In this document: positions 18,985 to 27,785 of the stretch, piece after piece
Numbering within the stretch: the stretch's first letter is position 1
Layout: every line of letters starts with the position of its first letter
Assembly (NCBI RefSeq): GCF_001571145.1
Contig: NZ_BCTF01000025.1
Span: forward strand, 1-64,000
Length of the DNA: 64,000 nt
Direction of reading: 5' to 3'
From: Hydrogenophaga flava NBRC 102514
GTDB lineage: Bacteria > Pseudomonadota > Gammaproteobacteria > Burkholderiales > Burkholderiaceae_C
The notes under the pieces: generated by a model
Databases searched by the model: none
Told to the model about the DNA's origin: nothing
The model's input: the letters and a program-made list of their open reading frames with translations, nothing else
Translations under genes and position numbers: made by a program

Positions 18985-21388
18985 ATCCGATGGTCCGCGC
19001 CTCGCGGACCTCGGGCTTGATGCGGTGCTCGGCTTCGAGCTGCGCCAGGAACTCCTCGGGCGGCAGGGTCTCGGCCAGGATCTCCACCTGGCGCTTGACC
19101 GCCGCGAAGTCGCCCGGGCACAGCTGCTCCAGCTTGGCCAGCCGTGAACGGATCGGCTCGGTCAGACCCGCCTCGTCCCCGCCCAGCGCCTCGACCACGA
19201 ACATGCGTTCGCGTTGCTCCCGGCGCAGCGGCTTGAACCGGATCTTGAAGGTGAAGCGCCGCAGCGCCGCCTGGTCGATCGCGTCCATCAGGTTGGTGGT
19301 GCAGACGAAGATGCCGTTGAAGCGCTCCATGCCCTGCAGCATCTCGTTGACCTCGGTCACCTCGTAGGTGCGCTGGGCACCGCGCCGGTCCTGCAGGAAG
19401 CTGTCGGCCTCGTCCAGCAGCAGCACCGCCTTCTCGGCCTCGGCCTCGCGGAACATCGCCGCCATCTGCTGCTCGGTCTCGCCCACGAACTTGCTCACCA
19501 GGTCGCTGGCGCGGCGGATCATCAGCGGGCGTTCGAGCTGTTTGGCGATGTGTTCGGCCAGCGCGGTCTTGCCGGTGCCGGGTGCGCCGTGGAAACACAG
19601 GCAGCCATGGCCACGCGCCTTGAGTGCCTCGACGATGCGCCCGATCTCATAGCGCGACTCGACGTTCAGCATGTCCAGGCTGTACTGCGTCACCTCCGGT
19701 CGCTGGCCGGCGTCGGGCTGGCGGCCAAGCGCCAGGTCGGCGTTGCGCAGCTGGCGCTCGATCAGCTCGTCCAGCGTGGGGCCGGTGTCGGCTGCCACCT
19801 TCTTGCGCCGGCCCGGCGTTTTCACGGGCGCGGCCGCCAGATGGGCAAAGCGCACCGCGGTGCGGATCTGCGCCGGCGTCAGCCCCTTGCGTGCGGTCAG
19901 GCGCGCGACCAGCGCCTCCGACACCGGCTCGCCCTCCAGCGTCTTGCGCACCAGCTGCTCGCGTGCGCCGGGCGGCGGGCTCTTGAGTTCGAGGTGGTAG
20001 GCAAAGCGGCGGCGGAAGGCCGGGTCGATCTGCTCGATGCGGTTGGTGACCCAGACCGTCGGCACCGCGTTGGATTCGAGGATCTGGTTCACCCAGGCCT
20101 TGCCGCTGACGCTGTTGCTGTGCGGCGCCGAGACCTGCTCGGCGCGCGCCATGAACTGCGCCGCCTCGCTGCTGATGGGCGGGAACACGTCCTCTACCTC
20201 GTCGAACAGCAGCGCCGAGTGGGCCGTGCCCTTGAGGAACACCTGTGCGATCTGCAGCGAGCGGTAGCGGTCGCGGCCGCTGAGCGCGTTGCCGTCGCGG
20301 TCGGCGTATTCCACCTCGAACAGCTCCAGCCCGGCCGCCTGCGCGACCACCCGCGCCAGCTCGGTCTTGCCGGTGCCGGGCGGGCCATAGAGCAGGATGT
20401 TCACGCCGGGCTCCTTGCGCGCCACGGCTTCGCGCAGCAGGCTGCTGAGCAGGCGCACGTCGTCGGCAACGTACGCAAAGTCCTTGGGCGTCAGCGCCGA
20501 GCGCGCGGCGGGGCGCGTGAACACCGCCATCAGCTCGCTTTCGTTGCGGTACTCGCGCATCAGCACCGGCGGCAGCTTCTCGCTGACCTTCATCAGGTCG
20601 GCCAGGTCGGTGATGTTGTGTTCGGAGATCAGGTTCTCCACCATGCCGATGCGCTCCAGCCGCGAACCGGCGCGCAGCGCCTCGCCGACCTCGCTGGCCT
20701 TGACGCCCGCCACGTCGGCGATGGCGGCGTAGGCCTCGGGCGCGTTATTCACCTTGAACTCGACCAGGATGGAGCGCAGGTCGCGCTGGTAGCGCGCCAG
20801 GGTTCCGTAGAGCAGCAGCGCGCGCTCGGCACGGTTGAGCTGCAGCAGGTTGGCCAGCGCGTCGATGTTCTTCTCCACCAGCGTGCTCTGCTTCTTGAGC
20901 GCCTGGTTGAGCCAGTCGCCGGTGACGGCCAGCACCGACAGCAGGTCCTTGGGCGACTCCTTGGCGTACTCGTCCAGGTAGAAGAACAGCGTGCCTTCTT
21001 CATAGGGGCCGCGCCACACCCCGTAGCGCTCCATGAAGGCGGCGGTCGAGAGCTGGTCGTTGCCGGTCCAGAGTTCGTTGTCCTTGCAGCGGCGAGCCAG
21101 GAACTCGCGCAGGCGGGTCAGCACGGTCATCGGCCACACCAGGTGGCGGCCGGCCAGCGCCAGCAGGGTGTTGAGGTCGCGGCGCACGTTGAAGCGCTGC
21201 CCCTGGCGGGCGGCGAGCGTGAGCACGAAATGCGAGCACATCAGGTCCAGCACCGGCGCCTGGCGCAGCCCGGACGGCACGAACACGCGCGCGTCCGAGG
21301 CCGGGCTGTGCCGGGGCTCGGGGCTCGGGCGCGCTTCGGCCGGGCGCGGCGTCGCCGGCGTGGCGCGCTGCAACAGGCGTTTGCTCAT
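18974..21388 (-). CDS. AAA+ ATPase with two ATPase modules
   Basis: 804 residues. A helical N-terminal part (to about 270) carries no recognised domain. The first AAA module has Walker A GPPGTGKTELARV near 335 and Walker B ALLFDEVEDVF. The second has GAPGTGKTALAEH near 600, Walker B VLLLDEADSFL and the sensor-like CTTNLMDAIDQAALRRF. Both modules look catalytically complete. This resembles double-AAA proteins of the Cdc48/FtsH-like group but is not a ClpA/B type (no Clp-N domain, no protease). The function is unknown; a remodelling or unfolding role is inference. Convergent with the amidotransferase gene, overlapping by 11 bp. Confidence 0.82.
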   Translation of the reverse strand: MSKRLLQRATPATPRPAEARPSPEPRHSPASDARVFVPSGLRQAPVLDLMCSHFVLTLAARQGQRFNVRRDLNTLLALAGRHLVWPMTVLTRLREFLARRCKDNELWTGNDQLSTAAFMERYGVWRGPYEEGTLFFYLDEYAKESPKDLLSVLAVTGDWLNQALKKQSTLVEKNIDALANLLQLNRAERALLLYGTLARYQRDLRSILVEFKVNNAPEAYAAIADVAGVKASEVGEALRAGSRLERIGMVENLISEHNITDLADLMKVSEKLPPVLMREYRNESELMAVFTRPAARSALTPKDFAYVADDVRLLSSLLREAVARKEPGVNILLYGPPGTGKTELARVVAQAAGLELFEVEYADRDGNALSGRDRYRSLQIAQVFLKGTAHSALLFDEVEDVFPPISSEAAQFMARAEQVSAPHSNSVSGKAWVNQILESNAVPTVWVTNRIEQIDPAFRRRFAYHLELKSPPPGAREQLVRKTLEGEPVSEALVARLTARKGLTPAQIRTAVRFAHLAAAPVKTPGRRKKVAADTGPTLDELIERQLRNADLALGRQPDAGQRPEVTQYSLDMLNVESRYEIGRIVEALKARGHGCLCFHGAPGTGKTALAEHIAKQLERPLMIRRASDLVSKFVGETEQQMAAMFREAEAEKAVLLLDEADSFLQDRRGAQRTYEVTEVNEMLQGMERFNGIFVCTTNLMDAIDQAALRRFTFKIRFKPLRREQRERMFVVEALGGDEAGLTEPIRSRLAKLEQLCPGDFAAVKRQVEILAETLPPEEFLAQLEAEHRIKPEVREARTIGFTH

Positions 21389-21555
21389 GAGGACACCTCC
21401 AGTCTTGACAACGGGGCACTCGGTCCGTATTGCGGAATTGAGCGGACCATAACCCAGCTTGATCCATCATGGAAGAGCATGATCCAGCGCGGTCCGGCGA
21501 GTTGTGGGGCCTTTCCCGCTCACTTGTGACAATCGTCCCGCGGCACAATCGCCCG

Positions 21556-22755
21556 ATGCTGGAAAAAAGAGACATCGACGCCGCCGCTGAGCGCCTGAAC
21601 GGCCAGGTGCTGGACACACCGTGCGTGGAATCGCGCACGCTTTCGCAGCTCACCGGCTGCCAGGTGTTCCTCAAATTCGAGAACCTGCAATACACCGCCT
21701 CCTTCAAGGAACGCGGCGCCTGCAACAAGCTCTCCCAGCTGTCGGCCGACGAACGGGCGCGCGGCGTGGTGGCCATGAGCGCCGGCAACCACGCCCAGGG
21801 CGTGGCCTACCACGCGCAGCGCCTGGGCATCCGCGCGGTGATCGTGATGCCGCGCTTCACGCCGGGCGTGAAGGTGGAACGCACGCGCGGCTTTGGCGCC
21901 GAGGTCGTGCTGCACGGCGACACGCTGGAAGAGGCCCGGGCCCACGCCTACGGGCTGGCCGATCAGCAGGGCCTGGTGTTCGTGCACCCCTACGACGACG
22001 AGGCCATCGTCGCCGGCCAGGGCACGGTGGCGCTGGAGATGCTGCGCGCCCAACCCGACATCGACACCCTGGTGATCGCCATCGGCGGTGGCGGCCTGAT
22101 CGCCGGCATGGCCACCGCAGCGCGTGCGATCAGGCCCGACATCCAGATCGTCGGCGTGCAGACCGAGCGCTTTCCGGCCATGTACAACACCATCAACGGC
22201 ACGCACCTGCCGCAGGGCAGCAGCACCATCGCCGAGGGCATCGCGGTCGGTACGCCGGGCGTGATCCCGCAGGCGATCATTCGGGACAAAGTCGACGACC
22301 TGCTTCTGGTCGACGAGGGCGACATCGAGCAGGCCATCGTGATGCTGCTGGAGATCGAGAAGACCCTGGTCGAAGGCGCGGGCGCCGCCGGGCTGGCCGC
22401 GGTGCTCAAGCACCCCGAGCGTTTCGCCGGCCGCAAGGTGGGCCTGGTGCTCTGCGGCGGCAACATCGACCCGATGCTGCTGGCCTCGATCATCGAGCGC
22501 GGCATGGTGCGGGCCGGCCGGCTGGCCCGCATCCAGGTCAGCGCGCGCGACGTGCCCGGCAACCTGGCGCGCATCACGGCCATCGTCGCCGAGGCCGGCG
22601 CCAACATCGACGAGGTCCACCACCAGCGCGCCTTCACCCTGCTGGCGGCGCAGAACGTGGCGGTCGAGCTGGTGCTGCAGACGCGCGGCCGCGAGCATGT
22701 GCAGCAGGTGATTGACGCCTTGCAGGCCTCCGGTTTCGACGCCCAACTGATGTGA
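21556..22755 (+). CDS. ilvA: Threonine ammonia-lyase (threonine dehydratase) with ACT domain
   Basis: 399 residues from ATG 21556. PLP enzyme converting threonine to 2-oxobutanoate. The Schiff-base lysine is K51 in SFKERGACNK, the serine/glycine loop is SAGNHAQGVA, and IGGGGLIAGMA binds the PLP phosphate. One C-terminal ACT domain (about 325-399, RIQVSARDVPGNLARI) is present, as in the shorter catabolic/TdcB-like form with ACT, not the two-ACT biosynthetic IlvA. The symbol is therefore tentative. CACAAT (21544-21549) is 6 bases before the ATG, with no Shine-Dalgarno. The next gene follows immediately. Confidence 0.9.
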   Translation: MLEKRDIDAAAERLNGQVLDTPCVESRTLSQLTGCQVFLKFENLQYTASFKERGACNKLSQLSADERARGVVAMSAGNHAQGVAYHAQRLGIRAVIVMPRFTPGVKVERTRGFGAEVVLHGDTLEEARAHAYGLADQQGLVFVHPYDDEAIVAGQGTVALEMLRAQPDIDTLVIAIGGGGLIAGMATAARAIRPDIQIVGVQTERFPAMYNTINGTHLPQGSSTIAEGIAVGTPGVIPQAIIRDKVDDLLLVDEGDIEQAIVMLLEIEKTLVEGAGAAGLAAVLKHPERFAGRKVGLVLCGGNIDPMLLASIIERGMVRAGRLARIQVSARDVPGNLARITAIVAEAGANIDEVHHQRAFTLLAAQNVAVELVLQTRGREHVQQVIDALQASGFDAQLM

Positions 22756-22760
22756 GCTCC

Positions 22761-23186
22761 ATGACCGCTCCCGACGAACCCCTCACCAAAGACACCCTGC
22801 AGGCCTGCCTGTCCGACTGGTTCGCGCCCTGGGTGCAGGCCCTGGGCCTGCGCGTCGAGTCTTTCCAGACCGACGAGGTGGTGCTGCGCCTGCCGCAGAA
22901 CGACCAGCTCGCGCGCATCGGTGGCATGGTCTGCGGCCAGGCCATGATGGCCGCCGCCGACACCGCCATGGTGCTGGCCATCGTGACGCGGCTGGGCACG
23001 CGCCGGCCAATGACCACCGTGCAGCAGAACAGCAGCTTCCTCAAGCCGCTGTCGAACCAGGATGCGCTGGTCACGGCGCGGGTGGTGCGGGCCGGCAAGA
23101 ACCTGGTGTTCGGCGAAATCGACATCGCCGGTGCCGATGACGGCAAGAGCGTGTGCCGCGCCAGCACCACCTACGCGCTGCTGTGA
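22761..23186 (+). CDS. PaaI-type hotdog thioesterase
   Basis: 141 residues from ATG 22761; a GTG at 22752 that overlaps the dehydratase stop is an alternative start and would add three residues. Hotdog-fold pattern GGMVCGQAMMAAADTAMVLA followed by PMTTVQQNSSFLKPL and a C-terminal strand SVCRASTTYALL. Members cleave acyl-CoA thioesters; the acyl group cannot be deduced. It is in an apparent operon with the threonine dehydratase. Confidence 0.82.
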   Translation: MTAPDEPLTKDTLQACLSDWFAPWVQALGLRVESFQTDEVVLRLPQNDQLARIGGMVCGQAMMAAADTAMVLAIVTRLGTRRPMTTVQQNSSFLKPLSNQDALVTARVVRAGKNLVFGEIDIAGADDGKSVCRASTTYALL

Positions 23187-23261
23187 GGGTTCGGCCGGGT
23201 GCGGCCTGGGGCCGCCGGCTTTAGAATCCGCGTTGATTTTTCTCAATCCCGGAGACGCCCC

Positions 23262-23405
23262 ATGGCCCACGCCCCCCACGACAGCCACGCCGATCAGCCC
23301 CAGGACGTGGTCGAGTCCATCGTTCCGCTCATGCCCATCGTGCTGCCCATCGCCGGCGGCGTGCTGATCTTCCTGCTGGCCTTCATCGCCGTGTTCATGG
23401 CCTGA
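23262..23405 (+). CDS. Small single-span membrane protein
   Basis: 47 residues: a short histidine-rich N-terminus (MAHAPHDSHADQ), then one hydrophobic helix (LMPIVLPIAGGVLIFLLAFI) to the end. RBS CGGAGA (23250-23255) about 6 bases upstream supports this start. TTTAGAAT at 23220-23227 resembles a -10 box. A perfect terminator follows. Function unknown. Confidence 0.72.
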   Translation: MAHAPHDSHADQPQDVVESIVPLMPIVLPIAGGVLIFLLAFIAVFMA

Positions 23406-23430
23406 AACCCGGGCGATCCAGGGAACTGAA

Positions 23431-23458
23431 AGCCGCCCGGCCGGGCGGCTTTTCTTTT
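23431..23458 (+). terminator. Rho-independent terminator
   Basis: AGCCGCCCGG/CCGGGCGGCT is a perfect 10-bp self-complementary stem (23431-23450) followed by TTTCTTTT. It terminates the small membrane protein transcript and separates it from the convergent gene at 23468. Confidence 0.9.
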
Positions 23459-23467
23459 GGGCGATGC

Positions 23468-23857
23468 TCAGCCGCCGACCACCGTGCCCTGGTGGTACAC
23501 CGCCTGCCAGGACGACTCTTCCCGCCGCCACAGCGTCATGCGCCGCGTGACCCGGCCCGGCTGGTGCAGGCGGTAGGTCAGCAGCCAGACGTCCGCCCCC
23601 ACCTGCTGCAGGTGGTGCTGGTCGGTCTGCCAGGTGGCCGGGTCGGGCCGTCCGGGGCGCTGCGCCAGCACCTGGCGGGCGAACGCCCGGCTGTAGCGGC
23701 GGCCGGTGGCCCCGGTTTCCCAGAAGCCGGGCGCCACCAGCCGGTCGAAATCGGCCAGGGTCGCGTCCGGGAAGGCGGCGTGGTAGAGGTCTTCAAGGGT
23801 TATGAGCTCGTCCAGCAAGGGCGCCAGACCGGGTTCCAGGGTGAGTTCGGGTTCCAT
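23468..23857 (-). CDS. NTF2-like / DUF4440-type small protein
   Basis: 129 residues. Pattern LITLEDLYHAAFPDATLADFDRLVAPGFWETGATGRRYSR near the N-terminus and a later strand pair (VWLLTYRLHQPGRVTRRMTLWRR, then WQAVYHQGT), which is the usual order of an NTF2-like/SnoaL alpha+beta cone. No catalytic residues can be assigned. It is convergent with the small membrane protein gene and divergent from the pckG leader. Confidence 0.68.
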   Translation of the reverse strand: MEPELTLEPGLAPLLDELITLEDLYHAAFPDATLADFDRLVAPGFWETGATGRRYSRAFARQVLAQRPGRPDPATWQTDQHHLQQVGADVWLLTYRLHQPGRVTRRMTLWRREESSWQAVYHQGTVVGG

Positions 23858-23915
23858 GGCGCCACTCTAGCGGCTGCAGCACCGCGCAGCCCGGCCGGCA
23901 TTCATGCATCAGGTT

Positions 23916-23930
23916 ATGCAAGTCTTGCAT
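23916..23930. promoter_or_regulatory. Perfect 15-bp palindrome upstream of pckG
   Basis: ATGCAAG-T-CTTGCAT. A 7-bp inverted repeat with a single central base, in the only promoter-bearing region between the divergent genes. It is likely an operator for an unidentified regulator; no family assigned. Confidence 0.5.
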
Positions 23931-23937
23931 GTAACTT

Positions 23938-23964
23938 GCCGGTAACTGACCGGCCTTCTTTTTT
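23938..23964 (+). terminator. Stem-loop plus T-run in the pckG leader (possible attenuator)
   Basis: GCCGGT-AACTG-ACCGGC followed by CTTCTTTTTT. It has the shape of an intrinsic terminator but no gene precedes it on this strand; either it attenuates a pckG leader transcript or the inverted repeat is a protein-binding site. Confidence 0.4.
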
Positions 23965-24176
23965 AAAATTGACGGGTTAGGCCGACACGCGGACCAGAAC
24001 CCGGGATCACCCGCCCCCTTTCTGGCTGTCGCGCTGCATCCGCAACCGCCCTGCAGCCCCGAGCGCCGACCGCCCTTTTTGCCCAAGGGATCTTGCACAG
24101 CCGCCCGCCACCGTTCCGTGGCCTGCGGCTGTTGGTGTCTCTTGGCCGCCGCTTTCAAACTACCGGAGCCTTTTCG

Positions 24177-26051
24177 ATGAACTCTCCCGTGATGCAGGGC
24201 CTCAACCTCAACACCCCCTCCTACGTCAAACATGCCCGCCTGATCGCCTGGGTGGCCGACATGGTGGCCCTGTGCAAGCCCGACGACGTGGTCTGGTGCG
24301 ATGGCAGCCAGGAAGAATACGACCGCCTGTGCCAGGAACTGGTCGACGCCGGCACCTTCAAGAAGCTCAACCCGGCCAAGCGCCCGGGATCCTTCCTGGC
24401 CTGGACCGACCCGTCCGACGTGGCCCGTGTGGAAGACCGCACCTACATCTGCTCCGAGAAGAAGGAAGACGCCGGCCCGACCAACAACTGGATGGCCCCG
24501 GCCGAGATGCGCGCCACCCTGAACCCGCTGTTCGACGGCTGCATGAAGGGCCGCACCATGTACGTGGTGCCGTTCTCCATGGGCCCGCTGGGCTCGCACA
24601 TCGCCCACATCGGCATCGAACTGACCGACAGCGCCTACGTGGTGGTGAACCAGAAGCTCATGACCCGCATGGGCAAGGCCGTGTACGACGTGCTGGGCGA
24701 CAGCGGCAACTTCGTGCCCTGCATGCACACCGTGGGCGCGCCGCTGGCCGAAGGCCAGAAGGACACCACCACCTGGCCCTGCAACCCGACCACCAAGTAC
24801 ATCGTGCATTTCCCCGAGACGCGCGAGATCTGGTCCTACGGCTCGGGCTACGGCGGCAACGCGCTGCTGGGCAAGAAGTGCTTCGCGCTGCGCATCGCCT
24901 CCAACATGGGCCGCGACCAGGGCTGGCTGGCCGAGCACATGCTGATCCTGGGCGTGACCAACCCCGAGGGCAAGAAGTACCACGTCGCCGCCGCCTTCCC
25001 CAGCGCCTGCGGCAAGACCAACTTCTCCATGCTGGTGCCGCCCGAGAGCGCGTTCCCCGGCTGGAAAGTGACCACCATCGGTGACGACATCGCCTGGGTC
25101 AAGCCCCACGACGACGGCCGCATGTACGCCATCAACCCCGAGGCCGGCTACTTCGGCGTCGCACCCGGCACCAACATGCACACCAACCCGAACTGCATGC
25201 GCTCGCTGGACAAGAACGTCATCTTCACCAACGTCGCGCTGACCGACGACGGCGACGTGTGGTGGGAAGGCATGGAGAAGGACACCGGCACGCTGCCGGA
25301 CCACCTGATCGACTGGCAGGGCAAGGACTGGACCCCGGCGATTGCCAAAGAAAAGGGCACCAAGGCCGCACACCCGAACTCGCGCTTCACCGTCGCCGCC
25401 ACCAACAACCCGGCGCTGGACCCGCAGTGGGACGACGCCAACGGCGTGGCGATCGACGCGTTCCTGTTCGGCGGCCGCCGCAGCACCACCGTGCCGCTGG
25501 TGACCGAGGCCCGCAGCTGGACCGAAGGCGTCTACATGGCCGCTACCATGGGTTCTGAAACCACCGCCGCCGCCTTCGGCGCGCAGGGCGTGGTGCGCCG
25601 CGACCCGTTCGCCATGCTGCCCTTCTGTGGTTACAACATGAGCGACTACTTCCAGCACTGGCTCAACGTCGGCGAGACCGTGGCCAAGTCCGGCGCCGCG
25701 CTGCCCAAGATGTTCTGCGTGAACTGGTTCCGCAAGAACGCCGACGGCAAGTTCGTCTGGCCCGGCTACGGCGACAACATGCGCGTACTCAAGTGGATGA
25801 TCGACCGCATTGAGGGCAAGGCCCAGGGCGAAACCACCATGTTCGGCACCGCTCCCGCCTACGCCGAGATCAACTGGACCGGCCTGGATTTCAGCGCTGA
25901 GCAGTTCCAGCAGGTCACCAGCATCGACAAGGCCGCCTGGGCCGAGGAGTTCAAACTGCACGACGCCCACTTCGAGCAGCTGGCCTACCACATGCCTCAG
26001 GCCCTGATCGACACCAAGAACGACCTGGAAAAGCGTCTGACCGCTGCCTGA
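24177..26051 (+). CDS. pckG: Phosphoenolpyruvate carboxykinase (GTP)
   Basis: 624 residues, the usual length for the GTP-dependent enzyme. It converts oxaloacetate plus GTP to phosphoenolpyruvate plus CO2 and is the entry to gluconeogenesis. The P-loop and active-site cysteine are in [12 protein letters not shown] near residue 275. [13 protein letters not shown] and [13 protein letters not shown] form further nucleotide and metal contacts, and [10 protein letters not shown] is present. It is typical of GTP-type PEPCKs rather than the ATP type. It is preceded by an unusually long leader and followed by a strong bidirectional terminator. Confidence 0.97.
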   Translation: MNSPVMQGLNLNTPSYVKHARLIAWVADMVALCKPDDVVWCDGSQEEYDRLCQELVDAGTFKKLNPAKRPGSFLAWTDPSDVARVEDRTYICSEKKEDAGPTNNWMAPAEMRATLNPLFDGCMKGRTMYVVPFSMGPLGSHIAHIGIELTDSAYVVVNQKLMTRMGKAVYDVLGDSGNFVPCMHTVGAPLAEGQKDTTTWPCNPTTKYIVHFPETREIWSYGSGYGGNALLGKKCFALRIASNMGRDQGWLAEHMLILGVTNPEGKKYHVAAAFPSACGKTNFSMLVPPESAFPGWKVTTIGDDIAWVKPHDDGRMYAINPEAGYFGVAPGTNMHTNPNCMRSLDKNVIFTNVALTDDGDVWWEGMEKDTGTLPDHLIDWQGKDWTPAIAKEKGTKAAHPNSRFTVAATNNPALDPQWDDANGVAIDAFLFGGRRSTTVPLVTEARSWTEGVYMAATMGSETTAAAFGAQGVVRRDPFAMLPFCGYNMSDYFQHWLNVGETVAKSGAALPKMFCVNWFRKNADGKFVWPGYGDNMRVLKWMIDRIEGKAQGETTMFGTAPAYAEINWTGLDFSAEQFQQVTSIDKAAWAEEFKLHDAHFEQLAYHMPQALIDTKNDLEKRLTAA

Positions 26052-26081
26052 TCCCGGCCCGCAAGGGCTGGCCCCCAAACG

Positions 26082-26116
26082 AAAAAGCCCCCCGGCATCT
26101 GCCGGGGGGCTTTTTT
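26082..26116. terminator. Bidirectional rho-independent terminator
   Basis: AAAAAGCCCCCCGGC-ATCT-GCCGGGGGGCTTTTTT. The stem is flanked by an A-run on the left and a T-run on the right, so it can end both pckG (plus) and the membrane-protein gene at 26136 (minus). Confidence 0.95.
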
Positions 26117-26135
26117 CATGTGCGACAGCGGAGGA

Positions 26136-26693
26136 TTACAGGTAAGGCAGGTAGCCCGTCTGGCGGCGCACTTCCATCTGAGCCCAGCGGCGCAGCGGTG
26201 CGGAGAAGCCCGTGTCCAGACCCATCGGCGCCAGCGCGTCCGAGTAGTCGTTCTTCGCCGCAACGGGCAAAGGGTTCAGAGCTTCGGCCAGCTCGGCTTC
26301 GCGGGCACGGGCCTGCATCAGCTCGGCCTTGAGGCGCGGATCGGTGCGGGCCAGGTCCCAGAGGCGGGCTTCGGCGCGGGCCTCGGCCAGCGAACGCGAC
26401 CAGCTGTCGAGCGAGCGCAGCGTGACCTGCGCCGCACGGCGGGCCGTACCGGCGAACAGCGCGGAGCCGGCGAAGATCACGACCCACAGGGCGACCCAGC
26501 CCAGGAACAGGTGGCCATCGGCCCAGGAGCCGATCATCTGGTCGGCCAGCACCACCAGGGCGGCCACGGCGGCGGCCAGCAGCATGGTGGCCAGGCTGCG
26601 CGAGCCGTCAAAACGGCGGGCGCGACCGGCGCCCTTGTCGGCGGCAGGGCCCATGCCGACGGATGCGGGAGAGGGAGAGAAGACGGTGCTCAT
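26136..26693 (-). CDS. Two-span membrane protein of unknown function
   Basis: 185 residues from ATG 26693 with a near-perfect AAGGAG 6 bases upstream; an in-frame upstream extension has no RBS. Two hydrophobic helices (about residues 40-60 and 70-92) are followed by a charged cytoplasmic tail rich in Ala/Arg/Glu (LDSWSRSLAEARAEARLWDL) and ending in TGYLPYL. It is divergent from the LysR gene at 26793. Function unknown. Confidence 0.72.
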   Translation of the reverse strand: MSTVFSPSPASVGMGPAADKGAGRARRFDGSRSLATMLLAAAVAALVVLADQMIGSWADGHLFLGWVALWVVIFAGSALFAGTARRAAQVTLRSLDSWSRSLAEARAEARLWDLARTDPRLKAELMQARAREAELAEALNPLPVAAKNDYSDALAPMGLDTGFSAPLRRWAQMEVRRQTGYLPYL

Positions 26694-26774
26694 GGCGAAC
26701 TCCTTGGATAGACAGTCTTTTGGACAGGCGAATACTAGGGTGAACCCTGATGTCACGCCAATTTATTTTTGTGA

Positions 26775-26787
26775 TGAATTACATTCA
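26775..26787. promoter_or_regulatory. Small inverted repeat in the LysR divergent promoter
   Basis: TGAAT-TAC-ATTCA, five-base arms, a few bases upstream of the LysR start and within 90 bp of the divergent gene. Compatible with a LysR T-N11-A type site; weak on its own. Confidence 0.35.
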
Positions 26788-26792
26788 CCAAG

Positions 26793-27785
26793 ATGATGAA
26801 TGAGACCAACTTCCGCACGCTGGACCTCAATCTGCTGAGGGTGTTCGACGAGGTCATGGCCGAGCGCAACCTCACCCGCGCAGCCAACAACCTGGCCATG
26901 ACACAGCCGGCGGTGAGCAACGCGCTCAAGCGCCTGCGGGAACACCTGGGCGATGAACTGGTCCGGCGCTCGGGCTACGGGGTGGAGGCGACACCGGCCG
27001 CGCTGGCCCTGTGGCCGACGGTCCGCGACGCGCTGGCGCAGCTGCGCGAGTCCCTGTCGCCGGCCGACTTCGACCCGTCGACCGCGGGCAAGGCCTTCGT
27101 GCTGGCCATGGCCGACGCCACCGCCGCCAAGCTGGTGCCCGGGCTGGTGGACCTGCTGGAGAAGGAAGCGCCGGGTGTGAACCTGCGCATCGTGCCGCTG
27201 ACCACGCGCGATCCGCGCGAACTGCTGGAGTCCGGTTCGGCAGACCTGGCGGTCGGGCATTTTCCCGGCGTCATCGCAGAACTGACCGCGATCCACCTGC
27301 AGGAACACACGCCACGCTTCCTGCACCAGCGGCTCTACGACGGTGAGTACGTGGTGGTGATGCGACGCCACCACCCATTGGCCCGGGCCCCGCTCACGCT
27401 CGACGCCTACTGCGCGGCGCGCCACCTGCTGGTGAGCTTCTCCGGCCGGCCCTTCGGCTTTGTCGACGAGGCGCTGTCGGCGATGTCGCGCCAGCGCCGC
27501 ATCGTGATCACGGTCAACCAGTTCTTCACCGCAGGTCGCGTGGTGGCCAGCACCGACCTGCTGACCGTGCTGCCGCGGCACTTCGTCGAGGTCACCGGGA
27601 TCGAGTCGGCACTGACGCTGCGCGAGCTGCCGCTGCCGGTGCCGGCGGTGCACGTCGACGCACTGTGGCACCGGCAGTCGGCGCACAACGGCGCACACCG
27701 CTGGCTGCGGCAGGCGGTCGAGCGGGCGGCGCGGCGCGGCTTCGCGGAAGCCGCGGCCGACGCTGCGCCGACAATCGCGCCATGA
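26793..27785 (+). CDS. LysR-type transcriptional regulator
   Basis: 330 residues. The N-terminal winged helix-turn-helix is MAERNLTRAANNLAMTQPAVSNALKRL; the rest is the periplasmic-binding-like effector domain (from about 95). It is of the NodD/SyrM-like group (LNLLRVFDEVMAERN), which often control a divergent gene. The divergent target here is the two-span membrane protein. The stop overlaps the next gene's start (ATGA). Confidence 0.9.
   Translation: MMNETNFRTLDLNLLRVFDEVMAERNLTRAANNLAMTQPAVSNALKRLREHLGDELVRRSGYGVEATPAALALWPTVRDALAQLRESLSPADFDPSTAGKAFVLAMADATAAKLVPGLVDLLEKEAPGVNLRIVPLTTRDPRELLESGSADLAVGHFPGVIAELTAIHLQEHTPRFLHQRLYDGEYVVVMRRHHPLARAPLTLDAYCAARHLLVSFSGRPFGFVDEALSAMSRQRRIVITVNQFFTAGRVVASTDLLTVLPRHFVEVTGIESALTLRELPLPVPAVHVDALWHRQSAHNGAHRWLRQAVERAARRGFAEAAADAAPTIAP

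Larger units (their letters stand above)
23858..24176. other. 319-bp intergenic region upstream of pckG
   Basis: No gene. It holds a palindrome (23916-23930), a terminator-like stem-loop with a T-run (23938-23964), and then about 200 bp of GC-rich leader that ends in the pckG Shine-Dalgarno CCGGAG (24163-24168). I see no small ORF with a convincing RBS. Confidence 0.7.

Noticed and set aside
19214..21529. Plus-strand frame of 771 codons over the AAA ATPase
   Set aside because: Complement of two perfect AAA modules; composition Arg/His/Gln-rich with no motif.
23793..26078. Minus-strand frame of 761 codons over pckG
   Set aside because: Antisense shadow of PEP carboxykinase; no domain pattern.
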